Assembly (NCBI RefSeq): GCF_002251755.1 | Contig: NZ_NOXT01000114.1 | Coordinates: forward strand, 1 to 64,000 | Length of the DNA stretch: 64,000 nt | Source: Sandarakinorhabdus cyanobacteriorum | Lineage (GTDB): Bacteria; Pseudomonadota; Alphaproteobacteria; Sphingomonadales; Sphingomonadaceae | Direction of reading: 5' to 3' | Shown: one piece after another, positions 18,610 through 25,351 of the stretch | Position numbering within the stretch: the first letter of the stretch is position 1 | Layout of the letters: the number at the start of each line of letters is the position of its first letter | Translations under genes and position numbers: made by a program | Notes under the pieces: generated by a model | The model's input: only the letters and a program-made list of their open reading frames with translations | Told to the model about the DNA's origin: nothing | Databases searched by the model: none

Positions 18610-19161
18610 ATGAGCGGGTTTGAATTCATCTTTTCGCTGATGGGCCTGCTGCTGGGCCTGGCGCTGGCCGAAGGGCTGGGCGGGCTGGCGCGCTGTCTGA
18701 AGGCCAGCCACAAGGTGCGCATCGGCTGGCCGACCGCGCTGCTCGGCCTGTTCGTGAGCTGCGATGTCGTGTCGTTCTGGATGTATGGCTGGGCGATGCG
18801 CGAGCTGCTGCCGATCAGCTGGCCGGTGCTGTTTGGCGGGTTCGTGCTGACCGGGGTTTATTACGTGGTGGCCTCGCTGGTGTTTCCCAACGATATCGAG
18901 GCGTGCGACGATCTGGATGCCCATTTTGAGCAGCATCGCCGCACCGTGCTGGCCGGCGTGATGCTGTGCAATGCCGCGCTGCTGGCGGTGACGCTGACGC
19001 TGTTTCCCAAGTTCCCGTTGGGGTCGTTCAGGGCGATCCTGTTCACCTGGTCCTTTTTTCCGATCACGCTGCTGGCCATCGTGGCGCGTGACCGGCGGGT
19101 GGTGGTGGGCTGCCTGTTGCTGTTGATCGCCACCTATCCCGCTTCGGCGCTGTGGAATTGA
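18610..19161 (+). CDS. Integral membrane protein of unknown function
   Basis: This 183-residue protein has about five hydrophobic segments (FIFSLMGLLLGLALAEGLGG, LLGLFVSCDVVSFWMYGWAM, VLFGGFVLTGVYYVVASLVF, AGVMLCNAALLAVTLTLF, and a C-terminal pair). A short charged loop (DIEACDDLDAHFEQHRR) lies in the middle. ATG 18610 is the first plausible start; the frame is open far upstream but antisense to the HTH gene. I do not recognise the family. It is divergent from the HTH-DUF4019 gene. Confidence 0.7.
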   Translation: MSGFEFIFSLMGLLLGLALAEGLGGLARCLKASHKVRIGWPTALLGLFVSCDVVSFWMYGWAMRELLPISWPVLFGGFVLTGVYYVVASLVFPNDIEACDDLDAHFEQHRRTVLAGVMLCNAALLAVTLTLFPKFPLGSFRAILFTWSFFPITLLAIVARDRRVVVGCLLLLIATYPASALWN

Positions 19162-19171
19162 AACGGCCGGA

Positions 19172-19537
19172 TCAGCGCTTGCGGCAGGGGTAGGCCGCCG
19201 CCAGCGCGCGGCTGTACACCTCGATCGACGGGCGGGCCAGATCGGCCGGGTGCTTGGCCAGCCAGGCCAGGATGATGCTCCGATAGGCGGCGAGATCGAA
19301 ATTCAGGCTGGGCGGGCAGAAGGCCGGAGTCTGCGCCGGATCACGCGGCTTGAACCAGCCGGTGCCCTGGGCGGCACCGTTCAGCCATGACAGGCAGATG
19401 ATGCGGCGATCACGGGCCTCCTGGTTGCCGCAGATGGCCTGGAGATGGGCGCCGGTGGCCATGGCGACGGGATTGTCGGCCGGCTGGGCCGCAGCGGGCA
19501 CGGCAGCGAGAAGGAGCAGGGCGGCGAGCTGTTTCAT
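19172..19537 (-). CDS. Rap1a/Tai-like secreted small protein (copy 2)
   Basis: This 121-residue protein has a signal peptide (MKQLAALLLLAAVPAAA). Its mature part resembles the Rap1a/Tai immunity fold: AICGNQ, CLSWLNGAAQG, FCPP, AWLAKHPADLARPS and a terminal AAAYPC, with four cysteines in the usual spacing. Named members neutralise type VI amidase effectors in the periplasm, but no effector or secretion gene is in this window, so immunity is not implied. It follows its paralogue by three bases and has the same spacing of conserved residues. Confidence 0.72.
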   Translation of the reverse strand: MKQLAALLLLAAVPAAAQPADNPVAMATGAHLQAICGNQEARDRRIICLSWLNGAAQGTGWFKPRDPAQTPAFCPPSLNFDLAAYRSIILAWLAKHPADLARPSIEVYSRALAAAYPCRKR

Positions 19538-19540
19538 GGG

Positions 19541-19933
19541 TCAGCCGGGCGGGCAGGGGAAGGCGGCGGCCATGGCCTTGCGATAGGCCAGCAGCGCCGG
19601 GCTGACGCGTTCGCCGGGGTTGGCAGCGAGCCAGGCCAGCAGCAGCTCGCGTTGCCGGCCGAGCGGGGCGGCGCCGGCGGGCGGGCAGCTGTCGGGGAAC
19701 AGCTGCGGGCTGAGCGACTGGTAGCGGGTGGCGATCTGATAGGCGCCGTTGAGCCACGACACGCAGGCCAGTTGCTTGGCGACGTCTACCCGCTCCCCAC
19801 AGACAAGGCGGGCATCATCGGCGCTGTTCAGCAGCAATGGGCTGGCCGCCGGGGCGGGCGCCACGTCCATCATCGCGGGCGGGGCGGCGGCGGTGGCCAG
19901 CAGCAGGGCCAGCGGGGCGAGCCGGCGGATCAC
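19541..19933 (-). CDS. Rap1a/Tai-like secreted small protein (copy 1)
   Basis: This paralogue of the next gene has about 130 residues. A hydrophobic leader (LAPLALLLATAAAPPA) is followed by LVCGERVD, CVSWLNGAYQI, SCPPAG, AWLAANPGERVSPALLAYRKAMAAAFPC-type motifs with four cysteines. I chose the GTG at 19933 because it overlaps the dienelactone hydrolase stop as GTGA; the frame could reach 19972. Translation is probably coupled to the hydrolase. The role is unknown. Confidence 0.72.
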   Translation of the reverse strand: MIRRLAPLALLLATAAAPPAMMDVAPAPAASPLLLNSADDARLVCGERVDVAKQLACVSWLNGAYQIATRYQSLSPQLFPDSCPPAGAAPLGRQRELLLAWLAANPGERVSPALLAYRKAMAAAFPCPPG

Positions 19934-20781
19934 ACGCCGTTGGCCTTGAAGTGCGCCAGCAGCTTGGCCCACGCATCCTGGCCGGCTGCCGCGTTATAGC
20001 TGGGGCGATAATCGGCGAGGAAGCCGTGATCGGCCTCAGGGTAGAGGATGATTTGGCTCTTGCTGCCCTTCAGCGCGGCCTGCATCGCCTCCACATCGGC
20101 GACCGGGATGCCCTTGTCGAGCGCGCCATAGAGGCCGAGGACGGGGGCCTTCAGCTCGGAAGCGATCTCCAGCGGCCATTTGCGCCCTTCGGCACCGGGA
20201 TCGCCCTTGATGCGGCCATACCAGGCGCCGCCGGCCTTCAATTGCGGGAAGCGGGCGGCGGCCATCCAGGTGACGGCACCGCCCCAGCAGAAGCCGGTGA
20301 TGGCAAGCTTCCTGCCGTTGACGAAGCCCTGGCCCGCCAGCCAATCGAGCGTGGTTTTCGTGTCGCCCATCACCTGTTCGTGGCCGGCCTTGGCGACGAT
20401 GGCGCGGATGGCGGTAAAATCGGTGAGCTTGGGCAGCGTCTTGTCGGGATCGCCGCGGAAGAAATACTCCGGCGCGATGGCAACATAGCCGGCCTGGGCA
20501 AAGCGGCGGCAGACATCCTGGATCCAGGCGTGCACGCCGAAAATCTCGTTCACCACGATGACGGCGGGGTGTTTGCCTTTCTTCGCCGGCCGCGCGACAT
20601 AGGCGGGCAGGCCGCCGGGCAGGGTTTCCCAGCCAGTTACAAGGCCGGTATCGGGCGTGCTGATCGGTTCGGCATTGGCCGCGATGTCAAACGCGGCATA
20701 GCCTGCCGCCAGCAGCAGCGCGCGCCGCGACAGGGCCAGATCGGCGGCTTCGGTGCCATCCGGGCGGGTGAGCGTGGCCAT
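19930..20781 (-). CDS. Dienelactone hydrolase family protein
   Basis: This 283-residue alpha/beta hydrolase is of the carboxymethylenebutenolidase type. The cysteine nucleophile is in GFCWGG (Cys165), with Asp222 in YGALDKGIP, His252 in EADHGF, and the partner Glu79 in VVNEIFG, all in family positions. An N-terminal LSRRALLLAAG segment looks like a degenerate twin-arginine signal, so export is possible. A classical role in chloroaromatic degradation is not supported by neighbours; it heads a coupled unit with two small secreted proteins. Confidence 0.88.
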   Translation of the reverse strand: MATLTRPDGTEAADLALSRRALLLAAGYAAFDIAANAEPISTPDTGLVTGWETLPGGLPAYVARPAKKGKHPAVIVVNEIFGVHAWIQDVCRRFAQAGYVAIAPEYFFRGDPDKTLPKLTDFTAIRAIVAKAGHEQVMGDTKTTLDWLAGQGFVNGRKLAITGFCWGGAVTWMAAARFPQLKAGGAWYGRIKGDPGAEGRKWPLEIASELKAPVLGLYGALDKGIPVADVEAMQAALKGSKSQIILYPEADHGFLADYRPSYNAAAGQDAWAKLLAHFKANGV

Positions 20782-20849
20782 GGTGGTTCCCCTGTTGTTG
20801 AGTCGGGGGCAAGATTAGGGCCGCGGCCCGGCCGCGCCAATGGGATGCG

Positions 20850-22118
20850 TCACAACAGCAGCATGCCGGCGCTGGCCGCCGCCATCAGGGCAACCGCGCC
20901 CCAACCCAGCACCGCCTGGCCGCCCGACACGCGGAAATTGCCCATCACGCGGCGCCGGCTGGCCAGCAGCATGATCGCCAGCATCACCGGCACCGCCACC
21001 ACGCCATTGGCCACCGCTGTCCAGAACAGGGCCTGCATGGCATCAATGCCGGCCAGATCGATCAGGAAGGCGGCCAGCACCGAAACCGCGATGACGCCAT
21101 AGAAGCCGGCCGCCTCACGCGGTTTCAGCTCCAGCCCGGCGCGCCAGCCCATGAGTTCGGCCAGCGCATAGGCGGCCGAACCGGCCAGCACCGGCACGGC
21201 GAGCAGGCCGGTGCCGATGATGCCGCAGGCAAAGAGCGCGAAGGCGAAATCGCCGGCGATGGGCCTGAGGGCAGCGGCGGCATCGGCGGCGGTGGTGATG
21301 GGATGGCTGCCGGCGCCGTGCAGCGTGGCGGCCGTGGCGGCAATGATGCACAGCGATATGACCATGGTGACCAGGAAACCGGCGGCGCTGTCGATCACCA
21401 GGCGGTTGAGTTCCTGGGCCGCGCCGCGCGGCCGGCGGGACAGCGGGGTGGCGTGGTGCAACTGCATCTCTTCCAGTTCCTGCGCGCTTTGCCAGAAGAA
21501 GAGATAGGGGCTGATGGTGGTGCCCAGGATCGCGACGACTGTTGTGGCGCTGCCGGCCGGCAGGCTGGGCCACAGGCCGGCGGCAAAGGCGGCCCAGGGC
21601 ACACCGGCGACCAGCACCACGCCGACATAGGCGAACAGCGACAGGGTCAGCCATTTCAGCAGCCCGACATAGCGGTGATAGGGCACGAACACCTGCAGCC
21701 CCAGCGACAGCAGGGCAAAGCCGGCCATCAGCGCCGTGCGGTTGCCGCCCGCGACCAGCCGTGTCGCCTCGGCCATGGCGGCGATATCGGCGGCGATGTT
21801 GAGGATGTTGGCGCCGAGCAGCAGCACCACGACCGCCCATACCGCCGGGCGCGGCAGGCTGGATTTCAGATTGGCAGCGAGGCCCTTGCCGGTGACCCGG
21901 GCGATTTCGGCGCAGGTGAACTGGAAGGCGGTGAGGAAGGGCCAGGCCAGCACCACCGGCCACAACAGGGCATAGCCATAGCTGGCGCCGGCCTGGGCAT
22001 AGGTGGCTATGCCCGATGGATCGTCATCGGCCGCGCCGGTGACGAGGCCCGGCCCCAGCGCCGAATGATAGGGCGGGCGTTTGAGACGGTGGGCGATGCC
22101 GGGGCGGGGGCTGGTCAC
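20850..22118 (-). CDS. Nramp-like divalent cation transporter
   Basis: This 422-residue inner-membrane protein has about eleven helices and the Nramp fold signature. The TM1 metal motif is DPSG (residues 33-36) instead of DPGN, and the TM6 MPH motif reads SPY (GTTISPYLFFWQ). Losing the metal-coordinating Asn and Met suggests the Nramp-related branch that includes magnesium carriers rather than a Mn/Fe transporter (inference from family knowledge). Its GTG start overlaps the tesB stop as GTGA, so both genes are co-transcribed. Confidence 0.85.
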   Translation of the reverse strand: MTSPRPGIAHRLKRPPYHSALGPGLVTGAADDDPSGIATYAQAGASYGYALLWPVVLAWPFLTAFQFTCAEIARVTGKGLAANLKSSLPRPAVWAVVVLLLGANILNIAADIAAMAEATRLVAGGNRTALMAGFALLSLGLQVFVPYHRYVGLLKWLTLSLFAYVGVVLVAGVPWAAFAAGLWPSLPAGSATTVVAILGTTISPYLFFWQSAQELEEMQLHHATPLSRRPRGAAQELNRLVIDSAAGFLVTMVISLCIIAATAATLHGAGSHPITTAADAAAALRPIAGDFAFALFACGIIGTGLLAVPVLAGSAAYALAELMGWRAGLELKPREAAGFYGVIAVSVLAAFLIDLAGIDAMQALFWTAVANGVVAVPVMLAIMLLASRRRVMGNFRVSGGQAVLGWGAVALMAAASAGMLLL

Positions 22119-23023
22119 GGCCGGTAACGGATCAGCCCTTCCTGCATCACGCAGGCGATGGGGCGTCCATTGATGTCATGCACGATGGCACGGTTGGTGC
22201 CGCGCCCGCCAGCGGCCATCGGCGAATCCTGATCGAACAGGTGCCACTGGTTCATGTCCGGCGTCTGGTTGAACCAGATGGCGTGATCGAGGCTGGCCGA
22301 TTGCAGCGCCGGGTTGGCCCAGCTGATGCCATGGGGGGCAAGGCAGGTGTCGAGCAGGGTCATGTCGCTGGCATAGGCGAACAGGCAGCGTTGCAGCACC
22401 GGATCGGCGGCCTGTTCGGGGGACAGGGCGGCGGCGAGGCGAATCCAGTGGCGCTGCTGGGGCGGGCGTTTCTGCGGATTGAAGAAATCATCATCGCCTT
22501 CGACCGCGCGCACATCGAGTGGCCGTTCACGGGTGAGCCAGATGGTGCGCCAGGGTTCGGGCGCCAGGGGGGCGTTGCGGCGGGCCCAGTCCGAATCGCT
22601 TTCCAGGCCATCGGGGTGCGGCACGTCGGATGGCGGGGATACGGCATGTTCGAGGCCGTCTTCCGGCACCTGGAAACTGGCGGCCATGTTGAAGATTGGC
22701 CGGCCTTTCTGGATGGCGATGATGCGCCGCGTGGTGAAGCCGGCGCCGTCCCGGTCCCGCTCCACCTTGTAGACGATGGGCAGCTTTGGATCGCCGGGGC
22801 GGATGAAATAGCTGTGCAGGCTGTGGCACAGACGCGGCTGTTCGACCGTGCGGCTGGCGGCCATCAACGCCTGGGCCACCACCTGGCCGCCATAGACGCG
22901 GATCCAGCCTTCATCGGTGGACTGGCTGCGGAACAGATCGGTTTCCACCTCTTCGAGATTGAGGAGGGAGAGGAGGCGGGCAACGGCGCGGGTGGCGACG
23001 GCGTCGGGGGAGTCGGTGGTCAT
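22115..23023 (-). CDS. tesB: Acyl-CoA thioesterase II
   Basis: This 302-residue double-hotdog thioesterase hydrolyses acyl-CoA to the free acid and CoA. The first hotdog carries IRVYGGQVVAQALMAASRTV and SLHSYFIRPGDP; the second carries LQSASLDHAIWFNQTPDMN, which contains the catalytic aspartate region. ATG 23021-23023 is preceded by AGGAGG at 23029-23034, so the longer frame to 23056 is rejected. It is the first gene of a two-gene unit with the Nramp-like transporter. Confidence 0.93.
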   Translation of the reverse strand: MTTDSPDAVATRAVARLLSLLNLEEVETDLFRSQSTDEGWIRVYGGQVVAQALMAASRTVEQPRLCHSLHSYFIRPGDPKLPIVYKVERDRDGAGFTTRRIIAIQKGRPIFNMAASFQVPEDGLEHAVSPPSDVPHPDGLESDSDWARRNAPLAPEPWRTIWLTRERPLDVRAVEGDDDFFNPQKRPPQQRHWIRLAAALSPEQAADPVLQRCLFAYASDMTLLDTCLAPHGISWANPALQSASLDHAIWFNQTPDMNQWHLFDQDSPMAAGGRGTNRAIVHDINGRPIACVMQEGLIRYRP

Positions 23024-23076
23024 GGCCAACCTCCTAGCCGATCGGCATTTGTCCACAACATGATTTGATATGATGC

Positions 23077-23105
23077 TTGACAGGGCGGCGCGCCGTCCAT
23101 ATCAG
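23077..23105 (+). promoter_or_regulatory. Promoter of tRNA-Asp
   Basis: A consensus TTGACA (23077-23082) and TATCAG (23100-23105) are separated by exactly 17 bases, and the -10 ends 18 bases before the tRNA. This is the best-looking sigma-70-type promoter in the window. Confidence 0.7.
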
Positions 23106-23123
23106 CGCGGCTCCGCAAGACAC

Positions 23124-23200
23124 GCGGGTGTAGCTCAGTCGGTTAGAGCGTCGGCCTGTCACGCCGAAGGTCGCGGGTTCGAGCCCCGTCACTCGCGCCA
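23124..23200 (+). tRNA. tRNA-Asp (anticodon GTC), CCA encoded
   Basis: A 77-base cloverleaf. Acceptor GCGGGTG pairs with CACTCGC, the D arm is GCTCAGTCGGTTAGAGC, and the anticodon stem TCGGC/GCCGA encloses loop CTGTCAC (anticodon GTC). The T arm has GGTTCGAGCCC, and CCA is encoded at 23198-23200. Confidence 0.97.
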
Positions 23201-23224
23201 CTTGCCCTGCAAGTGGCGGCATGA

Positions 23225-23260
23225 AAAAGCCCCGCTGCCAGTGATGGCAGCGGGGCTTTT
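23225..23260. terminator. Bidirectional intrinsic terminator
   Basis: A perfect 16-base stem, AAAAGCCCCGCTGCCA with TGGCAGCGGGGCTTTT, closes a GTGA loop. The A-tract on one side and T-tract on the other let it stop both the tRNA-Asp transcript (plus) and the chorismate mutase operon (minus). Confidence 0.9.
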
Positions 23261-23282
23261 CCTTTGGCGGTGCGGCGGCGGA

Positions 23283-23618
23283 TCAGGCCGCGTCGGGCGT
23301 TGCCAGATTTTCCATTGGCCGCAGGCGGTCCCATTCGCCGAATTCGTGCGCGATGCTGGCTTCCACCAAGGTCTCCCAAAGCGCTTCAGCGAGGCCCGCA
23401 GGCAGGCCGGCTTCGCTGGCGGCAGCCGCCGCGTTGGCAATCACCTGGGCCTTGCGCGCCTCGTCGCGCACGGCGCCGCGGGTTGGCTTGATGCGGGCAG
23501 CCGCGTTCATGTAACCGAAGCGGCGGGCGAGCAGGGCGACCAGTTCGCGATCGAGCGCGTCAACGCCGGCGCGCACCTCGATCATGGTCTGGCACTGCTC
23601 GGGCGGCTTCACGGTCAT
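23283..23618 (-). CDS. Chorismate mutase (AroQ type)
   Basis: This 111-residue all-helical chorismate mutase converts chorismate to prephenate for Phe/Tyr synthesis. Visible are the helix-1 pattern EVRAGVDALDRELVALLARRFGY, with the active-site arginine and Asp, and AARIKPTRGAVRDEARKAQVI with the catalytic Lys/Arg set, as in short AroQ and PchB enzymes. An isochorismate-pyruvate lyase role cannot be excluded by sequence alone. ATG 23618 overlaps the stop of the DUF2842 gene (ATGA). Confidence 0.88.
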   Translation of the reverse strand: MTVKPPEQCQTMIEVRAGVDALDRELVALLARRFGYMNAAARIKPTRGAVRDEARKAQVIANAAAAASEAGLPAGLAEALWETLVEASIAHEFGEWDRLRPMENLATPDAA

Positions 23619-23854
23619 TTCACTCTCCAGCGGCCGGTGTTCATCCACAGCAGCACCGGCTTCAGCGGCGCGATCCAGGCAATGCCGGCCGCGGCATAAA
23701 CCAGCAGTTCCAACAGGCGCGGCAAGCCCTGCAGCCAATCCGCCAGCGCCGCGATGGCAAGGGCATAGGCGGTGATGTACAGCACGATGCCCAGCATCCC
23801 GACCGGCTTGCGCCAGCTGGGTTCGGGGGGGATGCGGTGCGGGGCCACGCTCAT
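23615..23854 (-). CDS. DUF2842 family small membrane protein
   Basis: This 79-residue protein has two predicted membrane helices (VGMLGIVLYITAYALAIAAL and LLELLVYAAAGIAWIAPLKP) and the C-terminal LLWMNTGRWRV pattern seen in DUF2842, a small family of alphaproteobacterial inner-membrane proteins. The function is unknown. The start at 23854 (MSVAPHRIPPEPSWRKP) fits the family, which typically opens with a short Pro-rich, Trp-containing segment. It is coupled to chorismate mutase. Confidence 0.8.
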   Translation of the reverse strand: MSVAPHRIPPEPSWRKPVGMLGIVLYITAYALAIAALADWLQGLPRLLELLVYAAAGIAWIAPLKPVLLWMNTGRWRVK

Positions 23855-23865
23855 GGCGGAGCGCC

Positions 23866-24423
23866 TTAGCGATATTTGCGGCAGTCCACCAGCCGCTCCG
23901 GTGTCGCGATCAGGTCCAGCGGCATGTCCCACGGCTCGGCCGGCAGGGCCGGGGCAATCTGGCATTCCCAGGCAAGGCCGATGGCCCGCACCGGGCGGTG
24001 CTGGCGCAAGGCCGCCAGCGCCCGGTCATAATAGCCGCGGCCCTGGCCCAACCGCACGCCGCCCAAGGTGACGGCGACCAGCGGCACCAGCAGCAGGTCG
24101 GGTTCCACTTGGCGAGCGCTGGCCGGCGGCTCGGGAATATTCTGGAAGCCGGGCACCAGCGCGCTCCATTCCACCTGGTGGAAGCTGGTATTGGGGCCGG
24201 CGACGCGCGGGAAGGCGTGGGGGCCCAGCTGCTTTTCGATCCACACCGGGTCGATCTCGTCAGCCACGGCGGCATAGCTGCCGGCCATGCGCACACCGGC
24301 CAGCGCCGGGGCAATCATCGCGGCCAATTGGCGTTCCAGCCGTTCCCGCACGCCGGGGCCAAGGTTGGCGACAAAGGCCTTGCGGGCGGCGCGATAGGTG
24401 CGGCGAAGGTCGGTCTTGGTCAC
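23866..24423 (-). CDS. fau: 5-formyltetrahydrofolate cyclo-ligase
   Basis: This enzyme of about 185 residues makes 5,10-methenyl-THF from 5-formyl-THF using ATP. It starts with KTDLRRTYRAARKAFV, has ADEIDPVWIEKQLG in the middle, and the signature LLLVPLVAVTLGGVRLGQGRGYYDRAL (split here by family convention into substrate and nucleotide parts), then IGLAWECQ and PWDMPLDLI. I prefer GTG 24423; an ATG at 24456 would place the start within the 6S RNA. As in E. coli, it lies directly downstream of 6S RNA and zapA. Confidence 0.9.
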   Translation of the reverse strand: MTKTDLRRTYRAARKAFVANLGPGVRERLERQLAAMIAPALAGVRMAGSYAAVADEIDPVWIEKQLGPHAFPRVAGPNTSFHQVEWSALVPGFQNIPEPPASARQVEPDLLLVPLVAVTLGGVRLGQGRGYYDRALAALRQHRPVRAIGLAWECQIAPALPAEPWDMPLDLIATPERLVDCRKYR

Positions 24424-24440
24424 GGCAGCTCTCGGGTGAT

Positions 24441-24604
24441 GTGGCGGGACCACCATGGGCCGTTGGACTTGAAGATCCTCTGACGCCAGTAACGTCAGGT
24501 GGGAACCAGTTGTGGTGAACCACGGTTCACCCAGGGCCAGCCCCCAATAGGATGATTATCGCCTCAGGGATGCTTGCTTGCTCGTACCGGGCAGTGCCCG
24601 CCAC
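24441..24604 (-). ncRNA. ssrS: 6S RNA
   Basis: On the minus strand a segment of about 164 bases is closed by a perfect 8-base stem, GTGGCGGG with CCCGCCAC. It contains CCCTGAGGCGATAATCAT, close to the E. coli 6S 5' half (CCCTGAGCCGATATTTCAT), and in its 3' half GGTGAACCGTGGTTCACC, equivalent to the E. coli GAACCAAGGGTTC hairpin. The position between zapA and fau is the conserved 6S locus. 6S RNA mimics an open promoter and sequesters sigma-70 RNA polymerase in stationary phase. The ends are set by the closing stem and could move by a few bases. Confidence 0.85.
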
Positions 24605-24609
24605 GTCTG

Positions 24610-24638
24610 GCTATAGGCGCTTGGGGCCGCCCGCTCAA
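24610..24638 (-). promoter_or_regulatory. Promoter of 6S RNA
   Basis: On the minus strand, TTGAGC (24633-24638) and TATAGC (24610-24615) are separated by 17 bases, and transcription would start near the 6S 5' stem. The -35 box overlaps the zapA stop codon. Confidence 0.65.
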
Positions 24639-24952
24639 GTGCGGGCAATCGCCTCAAGCCGTTCGACCAGCGCCGCCAACCGCGACAGGTCGGGGGCGGC
24701 GGTGGCTGTGGCAGCCGCCGTCACCGGGGCCAGCGATGGCGGATTGGCGCCGCGCGCTTCGGCCAGTTCATCGGCCAGCATCAGGGACACCAGCACCAGC
24801 AGCTGGTTTTCCGGCAGCACGCCCAGCGCCGTCGTCAGCCGGTGGGCGCGGGCCGACAATTCGTCGCCCAGGCGCGAAATCCGCGCCTCGTCGCCGTCGC
24901 GCGCCGGGATGCGATAGCTGCGGCCAGCGATGGTGAGCAGTGCCTGGCCCAT
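24635..24952 (-). CDS. zapA: Cell division protein ZapA
   Basis: This 105-residue FtsZ-ring stabiliser starts [22 protein letters not shown], as in ZapA, followed by [18 protein letters not shown], then [16 protein letters not shown] leading into a C-terminal coiled coil ([12 protein letters not shown]). The N-terminal domain binds FtsZ; the coil makes the dimer and tetramer. The start is fixed by TGATG overlap with the upstream coiled-coil gene. It is followed by 6S RNA and fau. Confidence 0.88.
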   Translation of the reverse strand: MGQALLTIAGRSYRIPARDGDEARISRLGDELSARAHRLTTALGVLPENQLLVLVSLMLADELAEARGANPPSLAPVTAAATATAAPDLSRLAALVERLEAIART

Positions 24953-25155
24953 CAGCCGTTCCCGGCCAGCAGCGCATCTAGCGCCGCCACGGTGTCGCTG
25001 GCCGCCGCCTCGATCCGGGCGAGGCGGGCGCGGTCGCCGGCCTGGGCCGTGCGCAGATCGTTCAGGGCGGCCGCATCGGTGAGGCGGCGCCGTTCGATGG
25101 CACCGATTGCGCTTTCGAGTCGCGCCAACAGGCTCTCCAGCTCGGAAATGGCCAT
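24952..25155 (-). CDS. Small coiled-coil protein upstream of zapA
   Basis: This 67-residue protein is almost wholly helical with heptad-like leucine/alanine spacing ([20 protein letters not shown] and [20 protein letters not shown]). Its stop overlaps the zapA start as TGATG. Small coiled-coil genes just before zapA are common in alphaproteobacteria, and a role at the division ring is plausible but unproven. I do not name a family. Confidence 0.65.
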   Translation of the reverse strand: MAISELESLLARLESAIGAIERRRLTDAAALNDLRTAQAGDRARLARIEAAASDTVAALDALLAGNG

Positions 25156-25187
25156 TCTCCCCGCCAAGCTCAACGGCTTGCACCGCA

Positions 25188-25217
25188 GACATAAGAGCAA
25201 TTGTCAACGAGCGTCAA
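25188..25217 (-). promoter_or_regulatory. Possible promoter of the zapA operon
   Basis: On the minus strand, TTGACG (25212-25217) and TATGTC (25188-25193) are separated by 18 bases, placing a start point some 25 bases before the coiled-coil gene. The surrounding 196-base gap to tkt also has several spaced GTCAA words with no clear role. Confidence 0.4.
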
Positions 25218-25351
25218 GAATCGCGCCTGTCAATTTCGCCGCGCGCAACAGCAAAAGGTTGACGTTGCCGCCATGCTTCGGCCAAAGCCGCGCACGTCAA
25301 TCCGAACTGCACTGCCACCCATGGTGGCGCCACACACAAGGACCGGCCGCG

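Noticed and set aside
19172-19933. A toxin-immunity module
   Set aside because: No effector, VgrG, Hcp or secretion gene is nearby; only the immunity-like fold is seen.
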